Below the pieces are notes generated by a model that worked only from the letters and a program-made list of their open reading frames with translations, ran no database searches and was not told where the DNA came from. Made by a program: the position numbers and the translations under genes. This document shows positions 32,066 through 45,720 of a stretch of DNA of 64,000 nucleotides, one piece after another. The stretch's first letter is position 1. Each line of letters starts with the position of its first letter. Origin of the DNA: Mortierella alpina. Taxonomy: Eukaryota > Mortierellomycota > Mortierellomycetes > Mortierellales > Mortierellaceae. The stretch covers positions 186,001-250,000 of the forward strand of contig JANATF010000017.1 in NCBI GenBank assembly GCA_029449245.1. Direction: 5' to 3'.

Positions 32066-35000
32066 CTACATCCAGCTGCCCACTTGCAGGGGATTCGTGC
32101 TCACGATCGCGGCGGTGACAGAGGTGGATGGGGGTAAAAGTGAAGCCGACACAGGCGTAGACAAAACTCCACCAGTATTACACGCGGCGCTGCTGCTGCT
32201 ACTCACAGAGTCACCACTGTTGAGTGTAGCATTTTCCTCCCGCTCCACTGTCGGCGACGGCTCACATGGGTGCAGATAAGTCGCAAATACTTCCTGAGGA
32301 GGATGGAACACATGCTCCGATGCTTGGTCTGGCTGCAGTTGCTGAAGTTGCTGCTGAAGCTGGACATATTGACCGTGTTGTATATGCTGCTGCTGCTGCT
32401 CCTGTTGTTGTTGCTGTTGTTGGCATTGCAGCTGTAGCTGATGTTGAAACTGATCATGCTGGTCCTGCTGCTGTTTCTCATGTCTCTGGGTATCAGCTTG
32501 CCCTCCCGACACAATGTTCTTTAGCGATGAACAAAAACGCCCGCCATTACTGCTGCTATGAGAACTGCTGCCAATGGTGGTGGAAGAGACCGATAGTCCT
32601 TGTGCAGCATAGATCGATGGCGGATGGATGATGTGCTCGCTAATCGCAGAACTCATAGTGTTGACGGCAGCCGATGCCACAGCGACCGCCGCTGCTGCCG
32701 CGCCAGCCGCCATGGACGCTATAGGTCCGGGCATGCTTGGTGATGCACCACCCGCTGATGATGGTGACAGGGTCAGCGCAGAATTCGAGGGTGGACTGCC
32801 AAAGGCAGGACTTGAGGTCACGATCAATGGGGACGATATCAAACCGTGGTCATATGGGTCCTGTCCAAAGTAACTGGCCGACAGCGACGTGGACGAGCTC
32901 GACTTGCCCATCGTAAGTGGTACGTTCCTCAGCTGCGTCTGAGATCCATGACTCTTGAATCCCGAATGGCTGCTGCTGTACTGCATCGGCTGTGATCCAG
33001 GAATGAATACCGCTGGCTTAATACTGCCTCCGCCTCCGACACGGGAGCTTTCATCCTGCAACGTGTTTTCCCGAATCAACGCCAGCCCACGCAAGGCCGC
33101 AGGCGAAAGTTCCAGTTCGCGCTTCAGTGCTGGTATCTTGTCCCCACCACCTCCTCCTACAGCTCCACACCCCAACGCGGACGAAGAAGTGCAAGTGTGC
33201 AGCGGCCCCAGTTTCGAATGGCTGCATCCGATAGGAGCAGAGACGTGCCCCGCAGACACCATGGCCTCTACCGTCGAGGTCACTACAACACTCTCGGCCG
33301 GCCCAAGGCTGCCCATCCCAGATCCCTCGGGTGGAGGATCATACGACTGTGTGCTGGCCTCCGCATCACCCTGGACACAGTAATTGCGAACCATGGCCAC
33401 CAGATCCTTTTGCATCAGGGGCTTGGTCACATATCGCTCCATTCCAGAGTTGAGGCACGCCTTACGAGCAGTCTCCTGAATGTCGGCCGATACGGCGACA
33501 ATGGGCAGTCGCGGGACAGGACCCTTCACCTCTGCTGCATGCTCCTTCTCCAGCGCTCTTATCTGTTGTGTTGCACGGACGCCGTCGCCTAGAGGGAAAA
33601 TGATAGGATCATGATGAATAGGTGAAATCATTTGGTCCGCATTTAGCGGGCTCGTGCACGGGGGGGGGGGGGGGGAAGGTCAATCCGCTGTTGCTTACAG
33701 TTGGGCATATGATGGTCAAAGAAGCCCATGGTATAGTATCCTCGGGGATGCGCCTTAAAGAGGGCTAGCGCATCAGCACCATCGTTTGCGCAGGATATGA
33801 CAAGGCCAAATATGGCGAGCTGCTTGGACAGGACCTTTTGCGCAATCAAATTGTCTAAGCGATACGACATCCAAAATGCCATGGGTTAGCATTCTTCATA
33901 ATTCCAGTGGCAGCAGCAGCAGCCAACGCAAACTGTTACAGATAAAGACTTGATCCAATTCTTTTTTTTTTTTTACCTTCAGCCAAGAGGATACGCATCC
34001 CTTCGATTCTCTTGGCTTCCTCATGCGAGAGCGAGAACTCGGTAGCTTCCTCCGTCACCAGCTTGGACGTTTTGCCAGGTTTTGGGGAATTCGAACGCAG
34101 CTTTCCGTTCCTTGCGGTCGAATTGGACAGCGACTTTTTCTTGAACGTCGTTTTGCCCGTCGCTTTTTCCTTCTCGCATTTCTTCTCCAAGTTGTTGGCA
34201 TTGGCGATGGGTTCCTGCGCACTGTTCTCAACAACTGCCTCCGGTTCTGCATTCGTCCTCGGAAGCGGTCCAGGCGACTCGCTTAATGAGTTCCTCTCCT
34301 CGTCTGCGATGGGCGGGACAGGGGTCAAACCGCGCTCGATAACCAGCACTTCCTCAAGTTCCATACTGTCGAGATTGGACTTGTCAGCGCTTCCACTATC
34401 GGCTGCGGTCGGGGTCACGTCGGTGCCGGGAAAAGAAACATTCAGAGGGGTCATCATTCCTGCCGCTGAAAAACTCTGAGTGATCGATTTTTGCTCCTGG
34501 GGTGTCGTAAGAAGATGGTTCGCACTGTCAACAGTGTATAGCTCCGGTCTCGTTGCCATATTCTGCTCCTTCTCTATTGAACTTGCAGCCTCCTTCGCAA
34601 AGAGAGCACCCTCAAGTGTCGATACCACAGAAGTAGATGTGCTGCGCGTCATGCCTATGGGCGACAGCAAGACTGGTGATCCAAGCGAGTGAGCGGTCGA
34701 CGATGGTGGTGGAGAGAGTGGACTACCTACTGCGGTTGCGCTTTTAGCCGCCATGGAAACCGTGGGACTAGAGGGCGCGACGGTGGTCGAGCCATTGCTG
34801 ACAACCCCCTTGTGGGCATCGTGAATCTTTGCTGAATCATCCAGTATTTCGACAAAGGCGCGCAGCAGCTTGAGCCGCCGAAGAGGTTTGGATATGCAAG
34901 TGATCCGCAAATTGTTGAGCTTTTCGGGACTCAGTCCTGGCACCTCAATTGGTGCCACTAATCCTGCAGAGCCATTACTGCCGCCAGTAGATCCAATATG

Positions 35001-38000
35001 GTCTAGTCGGAGCGAGACCGACTGGGTCAACATTGGTCGTTTTCGCCCGCCTCCAAGAGGGGAGCCGGAGGTTGGAGAACTGTATGACGGTGGCAACTGA
35101 AGAGACTGAGCGCGTCGGATGATGTCGGAGGATGGAGTGTATAAAAGTACAAAGTGCACATTGTTCAAATTCGGCCGCGCCTGCAGATCCAGCATGATGG
35201 TGTGTTGAGGGTCATGCGTCGGAAAGTCCCAGCAGACAAAGTCGAATCGAATGCCGTTGGCAACCGACTCTTTCAGACGACTGGACGCTGTCGATGGCAG
35301 ATTAGCGACCTCCGTGTTGAAATCGGACAGGTAAGCCTGGAGGGTTGAGATAGTCATTTCGCTGGTCGAGGCAATCAAAATCCGGGGCGTTCCAAGTGTG
35401 CGAGTGATGCGTTTGATTTCCTTGGTCGAGTCCACGACTTCCGCTTCTGCTGTTGTGCGCAATGGGCTATCGATCGCAATGTTCTGCTCGCACTGGATAA
35501 CGAACCAGAATGTCGATCCTTTCTCCCGTTGAGAGACCAGACCGATGCGGCCCTTCATGAGCTTTACTAGCTGGAGACAGATGGAAAGCCCCAGTCCTGA
35601 GCCGCCATAAGATCTCGTGGCACTTCCGTCGACCTGCGAGAACGGCGAGAAGAGGACCTCCTGCTCCTCCAAACTGATCCCGATGCCAGTGTCCTCGACA
35701 GAGAACATGAGTTTGAACGAGTTCTCGCTCAAGGGCTCTGGCGAAGAAAACCGTCCAGAATTGGGTGGACGCATCTCGGACTGACATTGACCCCCGCCGT
35801 TCTTCTCGTGCCTGAAATAAAACTTGTCGTCATCAATGCACTCCTCCATGGACGAGCCCTTCGAAACAGTCGCCATGTCAGCTTCTCTGTCGAGCACCTT
35901 ACAGCGCACAATGACATGTCCCGAGTGTGTAAACTTGATGGCGTTTCCAACCAAGTTGAGGAGGATTTGCTTCAATCGGTTGCAATCACCGACAAGGACC
36001 TCGGGCACGTTGTCTGCTTTGATAAAGGCGAGCTCGAGAGACTTTTGAGACGCCAGTGGCTCTACAATATCCTCCACCTCATCAAAGACCTCCTCCAGAT
36101 CAAACGGCGATGCCTCCAAAATCACCTTGTCTGCCTCCAGCTTTGAGAAATCCAGCAAATCGTCAATGATGAGTAGCAGCTTTTCGCAGCTGGCTTTGGC
36201 GGTGTACACAAATTCCTTTTGCTCCTCGTCTAGGTCTGAATATCCTAGCAACGTCAACATGCCATGGAATCCTGAAAATGGTCTATTGAAAGCAAGAGAT
36301 GCAGAGCTTTAGACCGCAATCAATCTTCCAAAAGCTGCTGCCCGTGAACAAATATCAGTGATTGATACTTACGTCCGCAGCTCGTGACTCATGTTGGCGA
36401 GGAAGTTGGACTTTTTGTGGAGCTCAGCCTTTTGTGCCAAATACAGGTCATCTGGAGAAAGAGGTACCATGTCTGGTTAGAATGGTCTTCCTTGTGATAC
36501 GTGCAATATAATCTCCGTCCATGTCCTTTTGCGTTACCAATATCGATAGTGACTCCGACCCACTTCAAGATGGCTCCACTATGGTTCAGAACTGGGATCG
36601 CACGGGATAGATGCCAGCGGTAGACACCATCATAGCGCATCAGCCTAAACTCGCAATCCTTGTAGACTCCAGTCTTGTAGCTCTGCGACACCTCCTTTTG
36701 AAAGACAACGACATCATCAGGACTATCAAAATACGAAAGTGCAAGTTCATTAGAGTCGGACACGTCGATTCACCAATGGAAAACACGCAGGCAGCCCCAA
36801 CTTACTGCATAGCACTGATCCATCGGTCGCCTGTCCGGTTATCGCCTGGCAAACCGGTAAAGTCAAACCAGGACCTCGAGAGATAGCGACGACTTACGAC
36901 TGCGAGCATTATTAAAGAACAAGGAAGTGTGTAAGTATCTTCCTGCTGGCTCGCACGGCATGAATGACAGTACAAATGAAGAACATAAAGAATACGTACC
37001 GTCATCACGCTCTGCTACCCAAACAAAACATGGTAGCGCCTCCATCCATGAAAAGACTTCGTGTTCGTTCTGAGTGTGTTGAAGGGAGTTCAGTAAAAGG
37101 TAAATGTCAGCCAAAAATACAAAAAAGTTGTGTAGGATTGCACACGCCAGGTAAAGTCTGCCAATTAATACCTTCTGAATCCTCGCGATAGTGTCCTCCA
37201 GAAATTGATTACGTTGAGTAGCCAACGACAACTGCTTCTCCACGCCTGCAATCTTTTCACAATGCAGTAGTGGGTTGGCGAGTTTTTGACAAAACAGCAT
37301 CAGTAGTTCCTGATCCCGCTTCGTGAAATAGAACCGCGGATGAAGATGGTGCAAATACAGTGCTCCCACCAGCGTGGAAGGTACTGTCACTCCATTACTT
37401 CCAGACTGCATTAACGTCGTCAGGATGGGGACACATGCGATCGTGGGTAGCTGGGAGCGACTGCCAACGGCCGTTGAGAAAACGGGCTCTTGAGTGTCCA
37501 ATGCCTTCCGGACCAAAACAGGCATGTGATCCCGTCTTTCAGAAAGGTCTGTCCATGTTAACGTTGCCTGCTTGGTCCCAGGCCGGAACTTGTCCTCCAT
37601 AATAGCCCATGTGCCTCCATTGGGCGCATGCTCGTCCTTTTTCCAAAGAATAATGGCCATCTCCTCTGGCGGATGTCCAGCGAGAATGTTGTCCAGGGCG
37701 TGGGAGATGGCGTGGAGCATTTCCTGAAGATTTGTGATCTGGCTAAGAGATAGTACCGACTCCAGAACGAACGCGCGGTCTTCGTAGGATAGATTTTCAA
37801 AACTGTGCGTACTTGACGCGGGACGCCGTGTCGTTTGTGAGTTTGCTTCCGGTTCCTGGCTGGCCAGGGTCGAATTCGACTTCAGCGAGTGCATCGAGTT
37901 TGCAGGTGATGACGATCGGGGTATAATGGAAGAGGTATATGAGGACGACGGAGTAGGGGCTGTGTGCGTTGGCCTTGCAGCACTTGGACTTGATGACCAA

Positions 38001-40500
38001 TGATCAGTGTATCCCTTGGATGACAAGGCCTAGGTGGAGTTGAGAGGCGATGTAGTTGGATGGCGATGATAAGTAGGTTGCACCAAATACAAATAGCATA
38101 TAGCACATCTATCAGGACAACAATTCAAAGACATACATTGGTCTCGGTTTCCTTGAGCGCCTCCTGTTCATGGTCCCTGACGAGCGACAGCTCCTTCCTG
38201 ATCTGAATCATGCTAAGAAATCGATCCTTGTAGCTCTGTTCGTGAGAAGAGGAACATCGAATGAGACATGATGTACCTAGATATACCTGCGCAGGCTGAA
38301 CTGAGCAAATTTAGCCGAGATAAGATTACCTTTGCAACCATTCTCTGAATTACGCCGGCTACACGGGCGTACGTCCCTGGAAGGCATGCGCCGGTTGCAG
38401 CTGTGGATGTCCCGTATCCAGTCGCCATTGTGTTCAGTCCCTCTGTAATGGATCCAGGCGTCATCTCTTCGGGCAGAAGAGTCGCGTGCGACGTGAGCAG
38501 GTAGTAGAACATAACACCTGTTCAGCAGTGTAGTTAGCCAAGCCAAAACAACACGCAAATTTAATTAGAAGGTTGCCAATGTGAACAAGGTTTCTTTGGC
38601 CAGTCAACACACCAACCAGCGCCTTTCAATTCGTCAAAAATATTGCTTACCAAGGGCGTAGATATCGATCTGTACGGGCAGCACGCACCCCGCGGGCGAA
38701 TGCAGCTCCTTGAAAATGAAATGCGCCAGACAGAGAAACGATCGCTGTTAATACCAGCCTGCTCGCATTGGATTTGCTCACAACCCAATAGGAGACCATT
38801 GCATACACATGGCTGCATGGTTGTCTCGGGGTAAACATAGTCTACTTTCTCTACCCCGCCAGCCGAAATTCGCCCAAAACTCCGCAAGTACTGTAACACA
38901 GTAACCAGGGCAGCTCTCTGCTCTGCTCCATCTGTGGTATCCGTGTTAATTGTTGGTCAGACCCCCCCCCCGAATTGGCGTGGTCCAGGCACGGATATAT
39001 CAGTCTGGGGGACAAGGGGGGTGCAGAAAGGAAGGCAATGCACTATGAACGGAAAGGAAAAACTCAACTGCCACGCGTCATTTACTCCCGTGCCAGGATA
39101 AACACAGAAAACAGGAGGGCCGGTATGACAATGACAGAAAAAAAAAGAAAGGGGAAGAGGAAGGTCTACGTGCGCCCACGTTTCCATTTTCTTACCTGGG
39201 GTACATGCAGCAGAAAGTGCTGCTTAAGGACCGAGTGCTGGGTTGACCCGCTCGTGGCTGAGGAAGATGATGATAAAATTGAGGGTATTGCAGAGGGTGA
39301 AGTCGAGAGTGAAGGTGCGGAGGAAGAAGAGGTTTGACCAAGCGCTGGTGAGGATACGGACGAGGAGGAAGGGAGGAATGACCGTTTGAGCCGTTGAACG
39401 CGTGTCGCGATGGCATCGTGGATGACTGCAGCGTGGTTGTTGGAGCTGTATGGCTTGGAATCTGGAGGTATGAACAAGGCTGGGTCGAGCAGCGTGCCCG
39501 TAGCAGGATGGCTAGGACCATGGATCTCGGAGGATGCGTTTCCGTGGGCGGGTGCAGAGGGTGAACGGCTTCGGCGATTAGCTGCAGACTGGCTGAGGTC
39601 ACGAAGTCCCTTTCGTGCTGGGCTGTTTGCTGGCTCAGAGCTCTTTTCGCCAAGACCAAGGTGTGTGCAGTCCAGGACCAACGAATGCCGCCTGTGCCGT
39701 CGGGTTGGCGGCTTACAGCTGACACTGCTGGCGTTTGTATTAGAATGGCTGCTGATGTTGCCGTTGCTGTTATTGACGGTTGTAGAATGAACGATGCTGT
39801 TGCTGCTGCTGTTGAGAGACTGATAGTTCGTAGACTTTGCGAGCGAGCCCGAGCTGTCGAGCGTCAGCTGGCTCGGACTTGTGTGGTTGTCCTTTCGCGC
39901 GGGATGGCTCTGGTAGCTGTGTCTCGGTGAGGAGGGCGCGCCGTAGGCTCTGGTGGCAGTGGTAAAGACGGGATCCAGCTCCGAGGTTGAGCGAGTGTCT
40001 GTGGTGGTCTGAGCAGGCTGGTGTGTTGACGATGCCTCCCAGCGGAACGAGTTTGGGCCCAGCTGGCCATGGATGAAACCGCTCTGGTGCAGGGTCTCCA
40101 GTAAGACCGCTGCTTCGATAGCAAATTCCAGGAACTGGCTCATGTTGAAGTTGTACTGATGCTGGTGCTGCTGCTGTTGCTGTTGCTGTTGCTGGTGGTG
40201 CTGGTGGTGCTGTGGTGGTGCTGGCGGGTGGTGGCGGTGCTGAGACGATGGTGCTGAGGGTGGGGTGGACGGCGATCCTTTGAGCGTACTGGTCGACCCA
40301 GCGTCGCTGTCGTGGTCGAGAGCGCGGTCGGGCACGAGCAGCGGCTGCAGGTGCTCTTGCGACAGCGCGGGCTGGCTGTGCGAGCGCGCATGGTGTGCTG
40401 GGTAAGCTGGGTATGATAGCACGGGCGCTATGCTGTCCTCGTGGTCGCTGTAGGTGATGGAAGGTCTATGGCGCGCGGGTGGGTCGCCGGGCTGGGACAT
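32066..40500 (-). CDS. Hybrid histidine kinase with N-terminal kinase-like region, GAF, PAS, HisKA, HATPase and receiver
   Basis: A long multi-exon gene starting at the ATG at 40500 (MSQPGDPPARHRPS). In order: His/Gln-rich low complexity; kinase-like blocks ETLHQSGFIHGQLGPNSF (near 40070), VEKVDYVYPETT (near 38830) and IDIYALGVMFYYLL (38660/38510); a GAF-like region (37800-37200); a PAS domain ending LKWVGVTIDI (near 36540); the phosphorylated H-box NFLANMSHELRT (near 36390); ATPase motifs RLKQILLNLVGNAIKF, VEDTGIGI and GGSGLGLSI (35980-35590); and a receiver with the Asp in FFDHHMP (about 33715) and the Lys in YVTKP (about 33425). This resembles the fungal hybrid kinases with an N-terminal kinase-like domain (group X, Mak-type stress sensors), although I see no AAA-type domain. 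The loop that normally reads His-Arg-Asp is His-Gly-Gln, suggesting a pseudokinase. A poly-Gln/Ser tail of about 430 residues follows the receiver. Exact exons are approximate. Confidence 0.85.
33660..33675. repeat. 16-base G run within an intron of the hybrid kinase
   Basis: An uninterrupted run of 16 G on the plus strand (C on the coding strand). It lies in the intron that splits the receiver domain between MPN and DGVRATQQIRAL, so it should not affect the protein. Homopolymers this long are prone to sequencing error and slippage. Confidence 0.85.
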
Positions 40501-41783
40501 GGTGCAGGGAGGATGGAATGGATGCAGGGCGGGTCGCGAGGAACAAGCAGCCAGCAAGGATGGCGGATGGAAGGTGCTGGAAGGCGCTGGATGGGAGCAA
40601 AAGGCAAGGGCGACAACGGGTGATGATGATGATGGCTGGCAAAGGAGAGTAAGAGAGAGAGTGTGAGAGAGAGAACGAGAGGAGGAAGGATGGAGGCAAT
40701 GACACGAGAAATGGGGACGAGTAGGAAGGAGCGAATGGGAAATAGCAAAGAAAAAAAACAAGAGCCAAAGAGCATAAAGACATACTCACACCAGCGTACT
40801 GTACCATGCCGCGCAACGCAAAGCAGCATCGACAGAGTGGCATGAGCAGAGCACTGTCCAAGAGCAACCAGAGGCGAAGGTCGCTCTTCTGTTGGTGCTG
40901 TCGTCTCGCTCTGTCGTCTCGCTCTGTCGTCTCGGTCCCTGTCTGCACTCTGCATGGCCCATCCACCCAGGGGTGCCGCCAGATCGCCCGCGTCCCGATG
41001 CTGGTAGGTATGAAATACCGATGGGAGGTATACATACCTTACAAGTAGACCCTTACCCGTTTGCAAGAGACGCTTGTCCACACAAACATGCGGATACCCC
41101 ACCGCATGTACAATATCGGCACATGGACAACTTGGCCATCGCAACATCTCTCCTTTCCACCTTTGGACGCAGGAGCACCTGGCCCCTTCTCCTCTCTCGC
41201 TTTCTCACACCCTCTCTCTTACGCTAGACTCTACCTCGCAATCCAACTTCCTGCCATCTGCAGTTCTCACAGAGATGTACTGTGCATGTACGTGTTCATG
41301 CACATGCACAACACCCCTTAGCCAACTCAGACTGCTGGCACACTGTGTGCATATTTACTCTGTCCCTTGTTTTCTTTCCCCGATCCAAGATCCTAGATCT
41401 CTGAGCGGGAGATAGCGTAATAGAACTTTCTTGTTTTGTGCTCACGGCAAAGTCGTCATCATTCTATGATGCAGCGTTGAAGCTTCAAAGACATGAAACT
41501 TCAAAACTTGACGAGCGCAAGTGCACTATGGAATGAGTGCAGACTAGTAGGCCTGGAGAAACCACGTTTTTGCGTTTTTTTAAGGCAAATGCCGCTACTG
41601 CTGTACAGTAGTCTACCGTAACGCTCTTTTCTGATCGCCCGATCTTAGTGTGCGAGATCTGGCTAATGCCGCAATAATGACGGAAACAATAACCTCAAGT
41701 CCAGGAACGAAAACGCGCGAATACGCGCAAAAAAAAAGTCATTTTGTCACTTTCGGTACCTGAAGTAACACAGAAAAAAAAAT
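40501..41783. other. Upstream region of the hybrid kinase gene
   Basis: About 1.28 kb between two minus-strand genes. It should contain the promoter and 5' leader of the histidine kinase. There are CT-rich stretches (41140-41240), direct repeats of a TCGCTCTGTCGTC unit near 40906-40932, and CATGTACG/CATGCAC-type alternating sequence near 41275-41310. No coding stretch is supported. The left end also matches the 3' flank of the PHD gene. Confidence 0.4.
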
Positions 41784-44720
41784 TCAAGTAGACATCCATT
41801 GTTGCACGCTCTCCACTGCACCGTTCTCGATCAGCGCTCGCTGGAAGGCTCGGTACTGCTGGTACGAGTGCCGCTCCTTTGGCTGATACTGACTGAGCCG
41901 GCTCTGAACTGCATCCTGAACAGCCTCATACTCCTGACTTGAGCCATCCCCATAATCCCCCACACCCTCCGTAGCCATCATGGCCGCAGTCAACAGATCA
42001 AAGTGCGCCCCAGACGCTGTCCTTGTTGGGTGTTGAGTCCCTATTTGCTCAGAAATTCTGGATCTGAGGAGAACACGCAAACATCCCGTTTGGTTACTGG
42101 TGACAACAACTCCTCGCAATTGTAAATAAAAATAACCTCACACGGGGAAAAGGGACAACTTCCAACTTTCTTACCTCTGGCACTGCTCGACGAAACCCCG
42201 CAAGATCATTGCTTCTGGAACTCTATAGATACCTCCTCCTCCTGCATGATGGACATACGGTGACGTAAATGAGGACGCCGTGTGCACATCATCGTCGTCG
42301 TCCAGGATCTCGATATCGCCGTCGTTGAACGCAAAGGGGTCCGAGACATCGATGGCCACCGCGTCCCTTTTCTTTCTGCGCTTGGGCTAGCGGTAGAAAT
42401 ATATATGTAACACAAAGGCGCATGAAAAAAAAATGAATACATGGATGGTACAGTATGCTGTTCGTACATGAGAAAGGGACGCCATGGTACCAGTGACGAC
42501 ATGTCATAAAATATCTTCACTCTTTTTCTTTCTGTTGTGAGAGCAGGGGGGAGGAACAAAACTTACCAGGACGGGTTCAATATGATTTGGACACATCCAG
42601 CGACGGTTTCGGGGCGGAGGGGACGCCATCGGTGGATTAAGACAGTCCAAGTGCCAGTGCAAGGGACAGTGGTCACAGCTGATCATCATCTTGCTACCAA
42701 ACGCGCTCTTGTTGCATTGGAAACAGTATCGCGTGCGGCCATAGCTATCCAGCATCTGAAGTGACTCCTCGCCTGCGAGCGATGTGTGCGAAGACAGCGA
42801 TGTCGCGGGAGCGTTTTTCTGAGTGGGTTTGTAATCCTGTGTATCCACATATTCTCCGTCGCTGTTCGTTTCGACTGGCATACAGTATCAGAGAGAAGGC
42901 AGGGAAAGGAAGGTTTTGTTTTTAATTACGATCCAATGTTGCATTAGGGCGTTCGCTGGACGGTCCAAACGTTGCACACAAATTTTACCTCCTTTGAAAT
43001 ATGATCGTATTTCTTCAGGCAGTTCAAACGACCGTGGGTTCATCCCGACAATATTGTCGAGCAGATCCTTGAACATCCCTTCGGCGTTGCTGGACGGAGG
43101 GTACTATATCCGGGAAAGAGATTTTGAGCATGATCGTGAGAACAAATTAGAAAAGGGAAAAAAAAAATTGACTAATTGTGCACTCAATTCCCGTCGGTAC
43201 ATACCAATCGAGCTCGGCACTCGTTGCAGTTCCACTCGTCTGGTAGATTAGCTGGGTCCATGGGTGGATTACAGCATGAAAAGTGAAATGCTTTCGGACA
43301 GGTGTCACAGCAGATGAATTGGCCCAGCCCCAGGCACGTTTCGCAGTAGTCATTGTTGTGCTATTCATACCAGCAGCAAGGTTGAAAGATGATGAGAGCT
43401 GTCTTGTGTAAATACTGGAGTGAATGGCAAGCCCAACAAAATAAAAGTATGAAAAGTATATCAGCCGTGCATGGAGCACTGCCCCTCGTTGATTCAACGC
43501 TTCCTACCTTGAGCGCATATTCGTCTCCTGTCACAGACACCAGGCCTTTGGGCACCATTGCCAGTCTATCACTGGAACGGAAAAAAAATGCAACAAATCC
43601 TTTTAGAGAAATGTGAGATAAACAATAGGGGACGAGGATGCTAAAAATATCCAAGAGATCATTCCGTACCATTCTCTGCCAAGAGACAACCTTCGCGCAA
43701 TCGACGTCAGAGATTTGTGGTCATCTTTAAGGTCCTGTACTTTGGGCCGCTTGGTCCCTCGGAGAAGCTTCCCTGTAGCTTCATCAGGGAAGACCTTTTC
43801 ATCGTGCCCAACTCTGACGATGGGGTTTGCTAGTTCCTGGCTGAGTGAGGTGGATGTCTTTAAGGTCCTTCGCCGAGTTGGGTTTGGCGATATCGACTTT
43901 GAGGATGCTCTTCTGGTGCGCTTTTTGGCGGGCAATGGTGGTGAGGGCGAGGGTGAGGGCGATGTTGATGACGGGGCCGATAATGACGATAAGGCTGGTA
44001 GCCGCAAGACAAGCTTTTGCCCTTGGTGAGGATCCTCTTCCGTACCATGCTCCGAAGGTGAGGGGGACTCCGATTTGAGAGTCTTTGTCGCTGAAGGCCA
44101 AGGCACTCGATACTTTGAAGGAGGGTCAAAGTTTGGCTTAATCGATGACGTTTGCTCCGCCCTTGGTGCAGCCTGACTCCCGCCTCCTTGCCTGTGCAGT
44201 CGCATCCTGGCCCCGTGTCCTCTACAGTCCTCGGGCGATGAACCCATGCTTGAGCTTGCTGTGGAGTGAAAGTCCTGGTTTTGTTGGGATGGCAATGATC
44301 TCGCATCTTGGTGCGGATTGGAGGATAGAGCAGGACCCTGTGAAGGACAAAGGACGCCTTTGTTGGTATTTTCACCAGATGGACCTGCTGCTACAGAAGA
44401 GCCGCTGTAGTTTATAGAGTCTCCTGTCGCCATGTTGCCGCGAAGCTTCTCTTGTGAGTGATTTTCGAAGTGAGTTGACGCCGAGCAGGGGTCAGAAGGA
44501 TCCACTATTGGTACAAGAGTCGACGAAGGGTATATATCTCCGGTGCTTCCAACACTGTCTCTTTGAGCGTGATCCTGACGCAGGATAAATAGCCTTCCTT
44601 TCGACTTTGCCTCCGAGAGTAGGAGTGGCGTTGGTAGGGCTGTCCGATGAGAGTTTTCCTGCTTGGGCTTGGATGTCCTGTGTCCTGTTGTGTGCGACTC
44701 GTCGGGAGGGGAAGGCTGGA
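41784..44720 (-). CDS. Double-PHD protein, Rco1 / PHF12-like (Rpd3S-type complex subunit)
   Basis: A multi-exon gene ending at the stop at 41784. The first PHD finger lies near 43340-43205 (DYCETCLGLGQFICCDTCPK then AFHFSCCNPP and WNCNECRA). Between the fingers is MNPRSFELPEEIRSYFKG, a block typical of Rco1 proteins. The second PHD lies near 42750-42580 (RYCFQCNKSAFGSKMMISCD then HCPLHWHLDCLNPP and RWMCPNH). In yeast, Rco1 with Eaf3 directs the Rpd3S histone deacetylase to transcribed genes. The N-terminal third (44430-43700) is disordered, Ser/Pro- and Lys-rich. The start is uncertain: the frame stays open upstream of the ATG at 44434 to about 44720, so an earlier exon is likely. Confidence 0.75.
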
Positions 44721-44749
44721 GTGAGGAAGAGAAAACAAAAGAAAGGGAA

Positions 44750-45720
44750 AAGAAAGAAATGAAATACTCAAATTCGAGTGAGCAAAAATCTTTTTTTTTT
44801 TATGGTTACCCATCCCATCCATCGACTTGACGGACACCAGGCACAGTGCAACAATGAAATCACAGGGGGCACAACGACCTTTGGGGGGGCAGCGATGTAT
44901 CAACATCCCGCCCGTCTCTTCCTCTTGTCTCTCCTTTCCTCCGCAGCCACTTAGTCCACGCTACCACTGACCCTGCAACATGCTTGCCATGGCTTCTTCA
45001 AAAAAAGACACGCCTGGCATGTAACTATGTCCGCTCTTTTGGCGCATAGTTCGCACTGCACACTTGTGCTTCGACATTTTGTTGCTTTGACTTCAAAGAC
45101 CATGGCCATGTCGACCGCCAAGGCTGAGGGAAAGGAAAGGCTGCATCTATTTGTTCTAGAGGGCCGCTTCAGCTGATGCTCGACGAGCGTTTTATTCTCC
45201 TTGAGATCGGTACATTTGATCCGCTAAAGAGCGAGGCTAGCCAGCGAACAGACCAAGAGTTTGATCCTAAGCACGAGATGCGATTGATAGCTGCAACGGG
45301 CAGCGGTGATATCAAGGGCTGTCCTCAAACATGCGCGCTCCTTGCGTGAATTGATCTGCGACGAAACTTGCCACAGCGTGAATAAAGCTGGACGGACATT
45401 CCCAAGGCCAGAGCTGCTGATGAAGACAAGGTTCTGCGATATACAGTATATGATATCCCGGCATGGGCCGTTTGATCGCAGAGGGAGCTTGAGCACATCA
45501 CCGCGAACACAGCTTGACTGCTAAAAAACCAACTGCAGCTTTTTTTCATATCACAGCTCCACGTCTTTTTTTGTCCCGTTGATGCAGAATCCACTTTGGC
45601 CATTGTTCATTTCCCTTTCTTTCGGCCCTTCTCTCAGTCTAAGCATTCGCCCCTCCTGATCCACCCTCCACTGCCGGCCTACCACTCCTGCTTCCCGAAA
45701 AAAAAGCTGCACACAACACA
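44750..45720. other. Divergent intergenic region, PHD gene and SWIB gene
   Basis: Nearly 1 kb between divergent genes, so it probably holds both promoters. There is an A/T homopolymer at about 44791-44800 (plus-strand T) and a run of G at 44883-44889. The region from 44990 to 45550 has only short interrupted frames. Part of the left end may belong to an undetected first exon of the PHD gene. No RNA gene or mobile element was recognised. Confidence 0.4.

Noticed and set aside
40428-41147. Minus-strand open frame of 239 codons upstream of the hybrid kinase
   Set aside because: Low-complexity Ser/Leu/Pro translation of a CT-rich leader; the better start is the ATG at 40500 in another frame.
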